64,000 nucleotides of DNA from Tolypeutes matacus (taxonomy: Eukaryota > Chordata > Mammalia > Cingulata > Chlamyphoridae). The first letter of the stretch is position 1. Each line of letters opens with the position of its first letter. The stretch covers positions 3,498,785 through 3,562,784 of the forward strand of contig JAKSZT010038599.1 in the NCBI GenBank assembly GCA_026826555.1, in the 5' to 3' direction. A program made the position numbers and the translations under genes. The notes below the pieces were generated by a model that saw only the letters and a program-made list of their open reading frames with translations, ran no database searches and was not told the DNA's origin. Positions 33,590-45,486 of the stretch are shown piece after piece.

Positions 33590-35454
33590 GCATTTATCAC
33601 TTTTATTTTGTGTAGTCCCTTTACAGGCTGACACCTTTCAGAAATTTGTCCCTATTTTTCATGAAGGCAGAGTTCCTCATAAAACATGATAGACCATTTC
33701 CACAACTGCTTTTTTGATTCCTACTCCATCAAGGATAGATGTCACAAACTTCAGAAGCAGAATCCCAAGAATTTACCAGAGATTCTGACATTTAGGTTTA
33801 TACATTACCTTCCTACAGCAAGTGACCTTAATCTTCACACATTTACTGAACACTGCAATTGCCTTAGCCTGGATCTTGGGTTTCTACCTTTTCCCCATTG
33901 TTAGAATCCATTAATTGCTAGAGCCAAACTTTTTACAAGAATTTTTCTCTCCTGAACCCCAAGTTTTGAGATTTTTTTTCTTCTTTGAAATAATTCCTCC
34001 TGTTTCATCATTTGGATTATCTACCCCCAATGACTATTTGGGACATTTAAAACTTGCTCCTTCCATTTTAAATTTGTTTGTTTATGAGTCTGGCTCTATT
34101 AAAGAATCAAACATATATAGACCTGAACTTTCAGAAATTAATATTCTCTTTCACAAATTTCTTCCTTAGTGTTCTTTTTGGACACCATTTTTCAGTCTAG
34201 CTAAATCTCCTCATCACCAGAAACTCCTCAGATACATGCTCACATGTCCTGATGCTTGTGGGCATAAATCCTTGCTATACTCCCATTCCACAGACAGCAC
34301 AGACCTCCAAGGTTTTCAGATGCCTAGATTGCTCTGAACCCAAACACAGAGCATCAGGACAGGAGGATCTGCTTTTTCAATTATTTTGGGTGTCTGAATT
34401 CTAGGGATTCTTTCCAAGCATTAATGGTTATCAAACCAGCCAGTGTATCATGGATACATATACTCCATAATTTATTATTTACAATGATGCAGAAGAAAGA
34501 GGTGAACTGTATAGGAGTGGTGAGGGAAGGTCTTCTTTCTTAAGTAATTGGGTTCAAGTTCATTCTTTAAAATATTAGTATGTTTTTCCAAGATAAACTT
34601 TAGCAGAATATTCTCCCAAACTTCTCCCCAGACCATTCTCCAAGAAAGAACTAACTAGGCTAGAATGGCTCTTACTTGCTATTTATTTCATTTATCATCA
34701 TAATATTACTATCATAAAGTGAGGGCTCTGTTGCCAGGCAACTGAATTGGTTAACTCCACTTGCTATAATCCCTACTGAATTATTGGTTCTCTTCACATT
34801 TTTGATTAAAAGAATGAAATCTATTCCTTGTTTCTACACATTTTGCTGATTATCTCTTCACCAAGGTGTCTTTCTCACTCCTTTTCAAGTCTGGATGAAT
34901 AAAACACTTTTTCCTGTTGTACTACTTTATTTACTTCTATTTACACTAGCTTGTGTTGATGCCTTTTTGTTCTATACCATAGATATCCAATCTTAAAGTA
35001 GAACAGAATACTTACATTTAAGTTATGTATAAGGGAAGAAGAACAAGAAATGTGGAATAAGAATTAAAGTTGTGGAAAGCAAACCAAGAAGGCAAGGGGC
35101 AGGGTCAAAAAGGAGGAATGATTAATCTTGTCAAATAATGGAGACAATTAAATAGTATGTTTGAATTTTCTATTTGATATAGTCCTTAAAAATCTTTTGG
35201 GGAGTTTTTAATTTTGTTTGTTCTTTCAGTTTATATCATCAAAAAATAACATATCATAGAAAAAAGTATAAATATTCAAAATTAGAAAACAAAAACTGTC
35301 CATAACTTTATTTTCCAGCAATAAACACTTAAATTTGGAGTGCATATATATGTATTATGTATTTTGGTATAAAATTTGATTATGCTAACCTTTTGTTTTA
35401 CATGTGCTTTTATATGAATAATAATAATTGTGAACATGCTTTCTTAGTGCTATT
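33590..35454. other. No recognised gene or repeat
   Basis: 1.9 kb of unique-looking DNA. An 84-codon plus-strand frame (33915-34169) contains a Phe run and shows no domain. 34230-34400 is slightly GC-richer. I cannot assign any of it. Confidence 0.3.
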
Positions 35455-35468
35455 AAAATTAAAAAAGA

Positions 35469-35663
35469 GGGAAGCGGCTGTGGCTCAATCAGTAGGGCTC
35501 CCGTTTACCATATGGGAGGCCCCGGGTTCAGTTCCCGGGGCCTCCTGGTGAAGGCAAGCCCGACCGCACGGCGTGGTTAGCTGACCCAGCGAGCACAAGC
35601 AGCAAGGGGGGGATAAATGAATAAATAAATAAAATCTTAAAAAAATAAAAAATAAAATAAAAT
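35469..35663 (+). mobile_element. DAS-type SINE, copy 3
   Basis: Complete head 'ggaagcggctgtggctcaatcagtagg', box B 'gggttcagttccc', body 'gcacggcgtggttagctgaccc', G7 run, AATAAATAAA, and a tail of AAAAT repeats. Left flank 'aaaattaaaaaaga' (35455-35468) and right flank 'aaaatttaaaaaga' (35664-35677) are a target duplication with one change. Very similar to copies 1 and 2. Confidence 0.95.
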
Positions 35664-35689
35664 AAAATTTAAAAAGATATCAATAAAAA

Positions 35690-35712
35690 AAACACACACA
35701 CACACACACACA
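35690..35712. repeat. (CA)n microsatellite
   Basis: About ten CA units between A runs, just after the SINE flank. Confidence 0.9.
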
Positions 35713-37109
35713 AAAAAAATGCTACCATATTGTGTTTTTAATTACTCCATGATATTTTATTTTGTGGCTATTTTAGAACATATTTTAAAATCCCTAAAGA
35801 AGATAATTTCATAAACATATTATACGGTGGGATTTATCAAATATCAAAACCAATTCCTAATACAAATTTAAATAATTAGGTAGAATACTTATACTATTTT
35901 AGGTATAATTACTTTAACTAATCAGTCCCCACCACCATACCCTCATTTTAAGAAATACCAGAATACATACCTGGTAATTTAGAATCAATGCATTTATTTT
36001 CTTTTGTCTGTTCTGAGAACACTCTTCTATTGATGAATGCAGGAATTACAAAGACATTTTCTAACTCACTTATTCAAACAAAACAAGGAAGAAATGTATT
36101 GTATTTATGCAATTGAAATAAATGGCAGAGAAGAGAAAGATAAGTGAATTGGTCTATTGCAAGGCCTTTTAGAAGAAGAAATTAACATTGAATTGCATTT
36201 ACTTTTAGCATGTCAGAGAAATAACTGCACTGAAATTTATATCTTAAAAGAACTATAGGACAAAGAATTGAGTAATTTACTAAATTTCTGAAATGAACTC
36301 AAGGAGTCATTAGCTTAAACGTTTATTATTGGATTGATCCAGTCTATCACAGGATTCTTTCCATATTTAATATACTTTTCAGAATTCTACATAGATTATA
36401 ACAGATATCAAAAAAGGACACGTTTGTATTTCTTACAAGTTAATTTAGTCATACCACAGGACAGAACTGTGAACAAAGCTTGAGAAATACTTCAACATTT
36501 CACATGTGCGCATTATAGTAATTCATTCCCTGTAATTCCTTTGTTGAATGAAACATTGGGGATGTTAACGGCACCTAAGTTAGTCAGATAAGAAAGTGTT
36601 TGTTTTTCCTTATCTTATTTTACTTATTTATTTAAACTTTTATTTTTTAAACTATCTTTGTGGTTCTTTGCTCTGTGGAGGAGGGCTTAGTTTGACTTAG
36701 TAGCAAATAGGCCATATTCTTGTCAATCTTTTCATATCCCTGTATACAAAGGTTGTTACTAGTGATAAAAATGGAAACAATGCCTTTTGCTACTTTGAAT
36801 TATATTATAATTAAATACATTGTCTGGCTATTATTGGAAAATATTTATTGATAAATTTCTATTATATAATGAAAAAACAATCTTACAAGGTTGAAAATTT
36901 TAAAAATGGCTTTGTGTCGTAGTTAACAGCAGGATTCTACAGCCAGCCTGGGTATTCTTCATGATGTCTTCCTAATGCTCTGCTTCACCTTTTCCATATC
37001 ATTATTGGACTCTTCAGCCATTCTTTGCGCCATGAGATATAATCATCTATAAGTCACAAATTTCTGCTAGTTGTGCAAAATTTTCTTTTTGAGTCAAGAT
37101 TTTTATATT
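35713..37109. other. No firmly recognised feature
   Basis: AT-rich DNA with no gene. No repeat assigned. Confidence 0.3.
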
Positions 37110-37500
37110 AAACTGTCTGCTACATACTCTCCTTGAATTGGGGTCTAAAAAAATATTCACTTTCAAAATATCTAAAGCTGAACTCATCATTGTTTTTCAA
37201 AAATTTTCCTTCTTATTCATTTATGATCTTGATTAATGATGCTAGTGACTCAAGTAAAGATCAGGAGTCTTGATGTATGCTAGAAATACTCCAATAGCTT
37301 TACTCTAATAGTTGTTTCCAGTCTGGCCCCATTCTAATAAATTTTCCATATTATTGTAAAATATTTCTAAAATTAAAATCTACTCATAATCTTGCCTTGT
37401 TTTAAAGTACATAATGATGTCCTAATATTCAGAAGGTATAGTTAAAAACTTTTTACATATAATGAACTTCATGATATGATTTTTGTTTAAAATTTTTCTC
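37110..37500 (+). mobile_element. L2 LINE 3' region, first segment
   Basis: 'aatatctaaagctgaactcatcattg', 'gtctggccccattctaataaattttccatattattgt', 'aagtacataatgatgtcctaatattcagaaggtatagtt' and 'tgaacttcatgatatga' follow the L2-type 3' region as I remember it. Strongly diverged. Confidence 0.5.
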
Positions 37501-37529
37501 TATTTTTCTTCATATACAGTTATGCCAGT

Positions 37530-37815
37530 TAAAATTATGTATAGCTGCTGGTAACCAAAACACAAAAATAGAATTTTAAAGCAGACATAATCTTATTTCT
37601 CACATAAAAGAGGTCTAAGTTCACATATTTATTTCAGTCAGCAGGATGGAGAAAAAGGGAAAAGATAGTTATGCCTCCTTCCTAAGGAGTCTTTCAGACT
37701 TAGTCTTTCCACTTGTGTATCTTTGGCCAAATCTTAGTTATATGGCCTTACCTTAGATTTAAAGAAGAACGGGGTGTTCTGGTGATTGAAGGAAAAAAAA
37801 ATATTTCGTAGGTAA
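37530..37815. mobile_element. Unassigned insert splitting the L2
   Basis: About 290 bp that is not L2-like: 'agctgctggtaaccaaaacacaaaaatag', 'cttatttctcacataaaagag', 'cagtcagcaggatggag', 'gtatctttggccaaatcttagttatatggcc'. It resembles a non-autonomous DNA transposon or old LTR, family unknown. L2 text resumes after it. Confidence 0.35.
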
Positions 37816-37829
37816 CTGGAGTATTTGCT

Positions 37830-38085
37830 TCAGTACTTTTTATCAAGATACATAGAATGATTTGCTTTCTGAATATATCATAATGTTTCATGGAGGCACA
37901 TTGTGCTCTGTCTAGAATGCCGTTTCCCTTCTTTATTAGCAAAATCCTACTCAGACCCTCTGAATCAACAGGACTCTCCCCAAGAAACATTCTGTGATCC
38001 CCTCAATTTTATTTACTAGTTTAATAACCTATTCACATCCATATTATTATCACTTTTCACTCTAAATACAGTTGGGGAAATATGT
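37830..38085 (+). mobile_element. L2 LINE 3' region, second segment
   Basis: 'tctagaatgccgtttcccttc', 'atcctactcagaccctctgaat', 'acattctgtgatcccctcaattttatttactag' continues the L2 3' region downstream of the insert. Confidence 0.45.
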
Positions 38086-39782
38086 TATTTTAATTATAGA
38101 AGTATGACAATATATTTTTGTCATTTACCATTGCTTGTTTTACCAAATTTTATATTCTACCATATTTAGGCTCAAAATCAAGACCTTACAGAAATTTTAT
38201 AAGTATAAATGAGACACCAGAGAAGAGGATGAAGTGAGAAATATATATCAGAGATATGACGAAATTTAGAATTTATCAATCCGTAAGCAAATTGATTTAA
38301 ACAATTTATGTAAACTGTTATTTTACATGTGTGGCCTTTCAAGACTTGCCAGTTTTTATAGGATAGCCTGCAAGAAAAAAAAAAAAAAAGACTTTTAATT
38401 ATGATTCTCATTGCATTCTACGTAGAATAAGAGGTGAACTCTTTTGTGCTTCATTTTGCTTTTGGTTCAATAATCGTAATATAAAATTGTAATTCTGTAA
38501 TCCTTTTTTTTTTCCAAATTCAAAGGTACAGAAAACATAAAACCCTCTGGTCAATGGATAAGTATTTATTGCCATTGGACATTTTACATGATTGCTCTAA
38601 GTTTCTTGAGCTCAGCTGAAGAGAAATACTTGATTATGTATGATTGCATAGTATATCTTCCCAGAGAAAAAGCTATTATGCTGCCACTGATGGTCATCCA
38701 TGAGATATGGACTTTGTACTGACCTTAAGAGTGAGACACATTGGGCTAGATATATAGCAAAGAGATATATAGCAAAAGGTGGAGTGTTTCTTAAACTGAG
38801 ATGGGAAATCAGTGGCAGTAAGTTTAGCAGTAAGAAATAGGAATGTTACCCGCCCTAAATTCATTACACCGGAACTGCAGCAAACGTATAAACCAAAGAG
38901 ACATGTAGGAAAGAGAGAATAAAGACTATAATGAACAAAAGAGACAGTAAATTATCTTCCAAGAAAAAAGAATACCATAAAAATATATTTCCACACACTA
39001 CTCAATTTTAAGAACAATGTTAATAATTACATGTATAATATTATTTCTCTGTATTACTGGCTCAAATATTTGAACACATAAAGATGGATTCACACCCAAA
39101 CCCATGGTAAAATCCCTAGTACATGCATTATTTGTAATTGGAGGTATGAATTTCCTCTAAATCTAAAAATTTCTCTTTTATTTATTATACCCTTTCTTTT
39201 CTATTCTTATTGACTTTAACAGTGCTTAAAAATGCCTAATTTATAGGAAATTATGTTCCATGGTATTTTGCTTTCTTAGAATTTTTACTAAAATAAAAAC
39301 CAACCCTGTAATTAAAAATTACTGGTCTTAAGTGTTATACTAAGGAAGAGGAAAAATAGCCTTTAGGCATTTCTACTGATGACCACGGTAAACAAAATAA
39401 CAAGAAAATATCTGATTTAATTTAAGAAAATAACTCTAAATATGAGGGATAAGAATGGCATACTTAGATTTCAGCAATTGAGAAATTTACTGAAGCAAAT
39501 GGTAATAAGCCAATTTTAAGGTTACCTTAATACTGAAATTTAGCAGAAAAATAATCTGTAATCAAAGACCAAAATAAAATATTTCAAGGAGACTAGTCCC
39601 ATATCTTTAGAGAAAGCTACTTTATAGTATTTTATTAATATTCTATTATATAAGTGAGCCCCAAAGGGGTGGTTTAGGCTAATATTCTAAGTAATTATAG
39701 CAGGCTGTCCAAGACTCAAAAAAAAGCAGGCAGAGAAGAAAAGGAAACAAAAGCAACAACAACAAAAAACAAACAAAACCCA
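38086..39782. other. No recognised feature
   Basis: Unique-looking DNA. A near-perfect 15-bp tandem pair (agatatatagcaaag) lies at about 38750-38780. No gene. Confidence 0.3.
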
Positions 39783-39895
39783 TTATGGGCTCTGGATTAG
39801 ACTTCTTAGACTCTAGCCTAGACTCTACCACTTACTACCTGTGTGAACTTATGCAAAATTTTCATCTCTCATTATATTAACTAGAATTACTCAGA
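39783..39895 (+). mobile_element. MIR SINE, plus strand
   Basis: 'tgggctctggattagacttcttagactctagcctagactctaccacttactacctgtgtgaactt' matches the MIR core around the box-B-like and 'ccacttactagctgtgtgacctt' regions. Confidence 0.75.
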
Positions 39896-40317
39896 CTAGT
39901 TTAAATTAGCATATACCACTGACAATAGTAATATAAAATTTCCAGCATTTCTATAATTCATGATTTAGGTTTCCCTTAGTCTAATTACTAAAACATAGTG
40001 AGATTTTTCTATGCTATATTCTCCACCACCAAAAAAAAGAGAAAAAAAAATTTCACAGGTTACCATGACATTTGAATAAACACACTATTTGCAAATTTTA
40101 TCCAAATTTACTCCAACTTTTACATACTTATTTACATCATGTTTCCATGAAGGTTTGATAGCAATTCTTCAAATTTGAGATCATCTTAAAAAACCTTTAA
40201 TCAATACCTAGGAAGTTTATTATACTATTACCCTAGTATTTTTTAAAAAACCAGAAAAATCAAACTGACCTCTAAAATGAAAAAGAATACAAATTGAAGA
40301 ATACATTCGAGTATGTA
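39896..40317. other. No recognised feature
   Basis: AT-rich DNA with A runs near 40032 and 40042; no gene. Confidence 0.3.
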
Positions 40318-40986
40318 GTCAGGGCTCAACTCTCTCACAAAAACAAAAAAGAAAAAGCCAAAACCTGTCCAAGGGAACAGCTTTGGGGGTTAGCAGACCA
40401 GGACAGTGCTACACAACTCCCTAGAGGGCAAGAGATAAAGAGAGGAAACACCCAAAACAACAGACATAAGTTACCACACATCTGTGGCAGCTGCAAATGG
40501 GTCCACTCCCCAAAACCCAAGATATTAAGCAAGGGCAATACCCCTGTCTCACTGCAGCTGACTGACAGGGGAACAGATGTCTTCCTCCCTGCCAGCTGTT
40601 TCAAAGGAAAAGGGAAGGGGAATCTGGGGGCTTTTTTTCAGTGAATTTGGCCGGTGGAGCCCACTTTGAATCTCTGCTCTGGCCATATCAAAACAAAGGA
40701 AAAATGGAGATTTCCACCTCTGTGGAAAGGTGTGCCAAGGAGGGCCATTTGCTGGCTGGTCAGGAAATTGCATGGACAAAAACTGCTTTTGATCCTTCTG
40801 TATCCTAACTCCTGGGAAAAAATTTGTGCCCCATTAGTGAGTCCTTGACCTGATTTTGATAACTTAAGGAGGGTAATTTTAAACACTTAGAATAAGTTGA
40901 ATCAAATATCAAAGAAGAGCTGTGAAAAAAAAAAATAAGCAAGGGAGAGAAACTGGCCATCAGATTAAATTCACCAACATATTCAG

Positions 40987-42050
40987 ATGCCTAGACATAA
41001 GAAAAAATTACAGCCATATTAGGAAACAGGAAGAGATAGCCCACCCAAAGGAACAAACCAAATATCTTGAAGAGATACAGGATTTAAGGCAATCAATGAT
41101 AATCACATAACTCTCCTAAATCAATTCAAAGAATTGAAAGAAAATATAACAAAAGAGATGAAGTATATTAAGACACTGAGTGAGCATAAGAAACAATTTG
41201 AAAACCTGCAAAGAAAAGTAACTGACCTTCTGGGAATGAAAGATATGATGGATGAAATTAAAAATATATTAGAGGCACATAAAAGCAGATTTGAATTGCT
41301 CAAAAACAAAATCAGTGATTTCAAAGATGGAACATCTTAACTGGAGATAGGAGAACAGAAATAGAAGAAAATGGGGGAAAAAATGGAACAGGGTCCCAGG
41401 GAATTGAATGACAACACGAAACACACAAACATATGCATTACCTGTGTCCCAGAAGATGAAGAGAATGGAAATGGGGCAGAAGAAATATTTGAGGAAATAA
41501 AGACTAAAAACTTCCCAACCCTTACAAAAGACATAAATATCAATATCCAAGAAAGGCAACATACTACAAACAGAATTACTCTCAACAGAACTACCCCAAA
41601 CACCTACTATTAAGAATGAAAATATCATATCAGAGATAAAGAGAAGATTCTGAAACCAGACATGAAAAGAAAAGCATCACATATAAGGGAACATCAATAA
41701 GATTAAGGACTGATCTCTCATCAGAAACCAGGGATGCAAGAAGATAGTAGTATTCTGTATTTAAGGTACTGAAAGAGAAAAACTGCCAGCCAAGAATTCT
41801 GTATCTGGTGAAACTGTCCTTCAAAAATTAGGGTGAGTTCAAAGTCTTCACAGACAAATAAACCTGATAGAATATGTTACAAAATGATCAGAATTGTAAG
41901 AGATAATAAAGGGAGTGTTGAAGCCTGAAAGGAAAAAACAAGGCCGAGACACTTGGAGAAGGGTGTAGAAATGAACATTTTTAGGAAGGGTAAACTAAAG
42001 AGTAAAAAGAAAGACAATAATATTATAAAACAAAATAAAGCCAAAGGACA
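40987..42050 (+). pseudogene. L1 ORF1 relic
   Basis: The start at 40987 gives MPRHKKK and reaches a stop after 11 codons. The coiled-coil part reappears in the 41134-41340 frame (heptad-like, Glu/Lys/Leu-rich) and the RNA-binding domain in 41371-41613 (NICITCVPEDEEN). The pieces are in different frames. It is dead, with the same gene plan as the ORF1 relic at 31333. Confidence 0.8.
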
Positions 42051-42052
42051 AA

Positions 42053-44333
42053 ATGGATGAAGTGAGTAATGCCTTTAAAGAAATAACATTGAATGTTAAT
42101 GGCTTTAACCCTAATCAAAAGAATGATAGAATGGTTGAAAAATATGACCCATATATATATGTTGTCTACAAGAGACTCACCTCAGATTTAAGGACACAAC
42201 CAGGTTAAAAGTGAAAGGTTAGGAAAAAAAAAATGCCATGGAAATAGTAACCAAAAAAGAGCTGGAGTAGCGATACTAATGTCAGGTAAAATAGATTTTA
42301 AATATTATAAGGGATGAAGAAGGTCATTATATAACAATAAAGGGGAAATTCACCAAGAAGAAAACTCTATACTGAATATTTATGCAGCTACTCTGAGTGC
42401 CCCAAGATACATGTGACACACCCTAGCAAAGCTGAAAGGAGAAATAGATGTACCTACAAAAATAGTTGGAGATTTCAGTATACCACTCTCAGTATTGGAT
42501 AAAACATCTGGCCAGAGGATTCATAGAGAAAAAGAGCTCTTGAATAATATGACAAATGAATCAGACCTAACAAACATCTATAGAGTATTGTACCCCAAAA
42601 CAGCAGGAAATACTTTCTTTTCAAGTGCTCACGGATCCTTCTCCAAGATAGACCATATGTTGTTTCACAAGACAAGTCTCAATAAATTTAAAAATATTTA
42701 AATTAAAGAAAACACTTTTCCTGATCATAATGGAATGAAGCGGGAAATCAATAATAGATGGAAAAAGGGAAATTCATAAATAGATGGAGATTAAATAACA
42801 CATTATTACACAGTGAGTCAAAAAGAAATTGCAAGAGAATTCAGCAAATATCTTGAGACAAATGAAAATGATAAAACAATATATCAAAATCAAAGGGATG
42901 AAGCAAAAGGCAGTGCTGAGTGGGATGCTTACATTAAAAAAGAAGAAAGAGAAAAAATTGAAAATATAACTGCACACCTGGAGGAACAAAAAAAAAAAAA
43001 AAAAAAAAAAGAAGAGCAAATGAATCCCAAACCAAGCCGAAGGAAAGAAATAGTAATGATCAGAACAGAAATACATGAAATTGAGAACAAATAAAACAAC
43101 AGAGAGAATAAAAAAAAATTTTTTTTTTTGTATCAACAAAATCAACAAACCCTTAGCTAGACTAACAAAGAAAAAAAGAAAGAAGACACAAATAAATAAA
43201 ATCAGAAATGAGAGGGGAGACATTACCACTGATCCTGCAGAAATTATAGAGATCATAAGAAGATACTAAGAACAACTGTATGTTAGAAATCTAGAGAACG
43301 TAGAAGAGATGGAAAAATTCCTAGAAACACAAGAACCACTACACTGACCCTAGAAAAAATAGAAAACCTCAATAAATCAATCACAAGTGAAGAGACTGAA
43401 ACAGTCATCAAAACCCTTCAAAGATGAAAAGCTGGAGACCAAATGGCTTCACAGGTGAATTCTACCAATCATTTAAAGATACTCTAATACCAATCTTGCT
43501 CAAGCGCTTCCAAAAAATTGAACAGAAAAGAACACTACCAAACTCATTCTATGTAGCCAACATCATCCTAATACCAAAATACCATTAGGTATCATCCTAA
43601 TACCTAATACCATTTTGTAGATAATGATACTACAAAAAAATATAATTACAGACCAATATCTCCAATGATTATAGATACAAAAATCCTCAACAAAATACTT
43701 GCAAACTGAATCCAAATGTACATCAAAAGAATTATACACCACAATCAGGTGGGTTTTATCTCAGTTTTGCTAGGGTGGTTCAATATAAGAAAACAATTAG
43801 TGTAATAAACCACATTGAGCAATTGAAGAAGAAAAAACACATGATTCTCTCTTGATGCAGAAAAGGAATTTGACAAATATATCACCCTTTCTTGATAAAA
43901 ACACTCCAAAAAAATAGGAATAGATGGAGGCTTTCTCAATATGGTAAAGTGCATATATGGAAAACCCACAGCTAGCATAGTACTCAAAGGTGAAAGAGTG
44001 AAAGCTTTCCTGATGACATCAGGAACAAGACAAGGATGACCACTGTCACCATTGTTATTCAATATTGTGTAGAAGTTCTAGCTATAGTAATTAGGCTAGA
44101 TAAAGAAATAAAAGGCACCCAAATAGGAAAGGAAAAGTAAAACTTTCACTTTTCACTGATGATATAATCCTATATCTAGAAAATCCTGAAAAAACCCACA
44201 ACAAAGCTACCAGAATTAATAGACAAGTTTGTCAAAGTGGCGGGATACAAGATTAATATACAAAAATCAATAGAGTTTCTACACACTATTAACGTGTAAT
44301 CTGAGGAGGAAATCATACAAAAAATTCCATTTT
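42053..44333 (+). pseudogene. L1 ORF2 relic (endonuclease and RT, 3' part lost here)
   Basis: Starts 'MDEVSNAFKEITLNVNGF', with the catalytic Asn of the endonuclease. The endonuclease end FFSSAHGSFSKIDH (catalytic Asp/His) is in the 42495-42701 frame. The linker lies in 42813-43269, and RT remnants run to 44333. Stops and frameshifts are frequent. A 160-codon minus-strand frame at 43256-42774 is antisense to a Lys-rich stretch and is not a gene. Confidence 0.85.
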
Positions 44334-44453
44334 TAATCAAGTAAAGTGAAACCTATGAAACCAATCCAATCTAATATACCCAGAGGAACAGACCAGTTCA
44401 CAAACATAATCCAATATCTATTTTTGGAATTCCTAAATAATCAAACTGCTACG
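44333..44453 (-). mobile_element. First ~120 bp of a MaLR-type LTR, inverted
   Basis: Reverse-complemented, it reads 'cgtagcagtttgattatttaggaattccaaaaatagatattgg' and ends 'ggtttcactttacttgattaa'. This is the 5' end of the same LTR family as 1679. Its inner end stops exactly where the plus-strand LTR piece at 44963 begins in the family sequence. Confidence 0.85.
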
Positions 44454-44962
44454 CTCCACTCAACTGATTTGAAAAAGACATTACAATATTTAAAAAAAAC
44501 TTAAATCTGTACAATGCTAAATACAGAATCATCTCACAATCAGTTTAAATAAATAGTTTGTCTTGAGGCAAATTTCTTTCTGGCTGTAGACCTCTGAAAC
44601 TTACAAAACCATTTGTAAGTTTCTAATACACAAATGGACAGACAAATGATAAATGTTTTCATTACCATAAGGAGAAATTGGGAGGGAAACATTTCTACAG
44701 TTCAGTTCAGTAAACCTGCAGGGCATACTCCGCTTGATTTCAAAGTCTAAGAGTCATTCTTAAGATGATGGTTCTTCTCCCTGGGGCCTCATGAGGACCT
44801 ATACTTTCCACAGGCTTGCTCAAGTGCCATTTTCTTAGTTCCACCCTCATCAAGTATCTGGGTGTCAACCAAGCTCCAGACCTTACCTTCCAAGAGCATT
44901 GGGGCGATTACCACACTTTATCCAATCTTTGGGTTAGAGTCTTAACCCCCCTAGTACAGTGA
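44454..44962 (-). mobile_element. 3' internal region of a MaLR-type element, inverted
   Basis: Reverse-complemented, it matches about 3305-3813 of the first MaLR element in order: 'cccaaagattggataaagtgtgg', 'acacccagatacttgatgag', 'gactcttagactttg', 'gcctcaagacaaac', 'gatttaagttttttttaaatattgtaatgtc'. It joins directly to the inverted LTR start, as in an intact 3' internal-LTR border. Confidence 0.85.
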
Positions 44963-45486
44963 GGTGATAAAATTATGACTAGGGCTTTGATTGGGCCATG
45001 TCAGTAGGATGTTGAATCCCTGCCCCTTTGGTGGGTGGGGTCTCACAGAGAAAACAACAAGGCAGCGGAGACAGAGTTTTGATCCTAGGGCCAGGAAGTA
45101 AGCATACAGAGAAGGCTGCATTAGACCTGACAGAAGACCCAGGAAGAGAGAGGAGCTGTTCACCTGCCAGTTTACAGCTGGCCTTGTGGAGAAGGTGGAG
45201 CAGCTGAGCCCAGAGAGAAACGAGCCCAGGGAGAGAGACAAGACTTGTCCCTGCCTGCAGCCAAGATTAGAAGAAGCTGGGACCACGGAGCCTTTGGAGG
45301 AAGAGGAGGACTGAAGCCTCGCAGAAATTGTCTGCCATCTTGCGTCAACATGTGGCAACAAACTCTGGGTAAGAAAGTACTTCTTATGGTACCTTCAGTT
45401 GAACTCTTTAGGGCATTGTGATGGTAAGATTCCACCCCAAATAAATATGCTTTATAAAAAAAGTGCCCCTTTGGCCAACTAATACA
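44963..45486 (+). mobile_element. MaLR-type LTR lacking its first ~115 bp
   Basis: Begins 'ggtgataaaattatgactagggctttgattggg', runs through 'gtaggatgttgaatccctgcccctttggtgggtgggg', AATAAA in 'ccccaaataaatatgc' near 45440, and ends CAACTAATACA at 45486. The missing start is the inverted piece at 44333-44453. The long minus-strand frames here (45361-44951, 45435-45172) are accidents. Confidence 0.88.

Larger units (their letters stand above)
40318..44333 (+). mobile_element. L1 LINE, 5' UTR through reverse transcriptase (first segment)
   Basis: 5' UTR (about 40318-40985) of the same type as the L1 at 58538, slightly 5' truncated. The ORF1 relic starts at 40987 and ORF2 at about 42053. Includes internal A runs (about 42989-43010) and a T/A run near 43110-43128. 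ORF2 coding text is followed to 'atacaaaaatcaatagagtttctacac', past the RT active-site region 'ttcactgatgatataatc' (FTDD) near 44152. It then stops at a broken MaLR element and resumes at 45487 with several hundred bases missing. Confidence 0.9.

Noticed and set aside
40294..40644. 116-codon plus frame and 89-codon minus frame
   Set aside because: Both fall in the L1 5' UTR, which is not known to encode a conserved protein in this strand and frame; the related L1 at 58538 does not keep the frame.
42774..43256. Minus-strand open frame of 160 codons rich in Phe
   Set aside because: Antisense to the Lys-rich ORF2 linker of the L1 at 40318, including an A run that encodes the Phe stretch.
44951..45435. 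Overlapping minus-strand frames of 136 and 87 codons
   Set aside because: Antisense to the LTR at 44963; same accident as in the other LTR copies.
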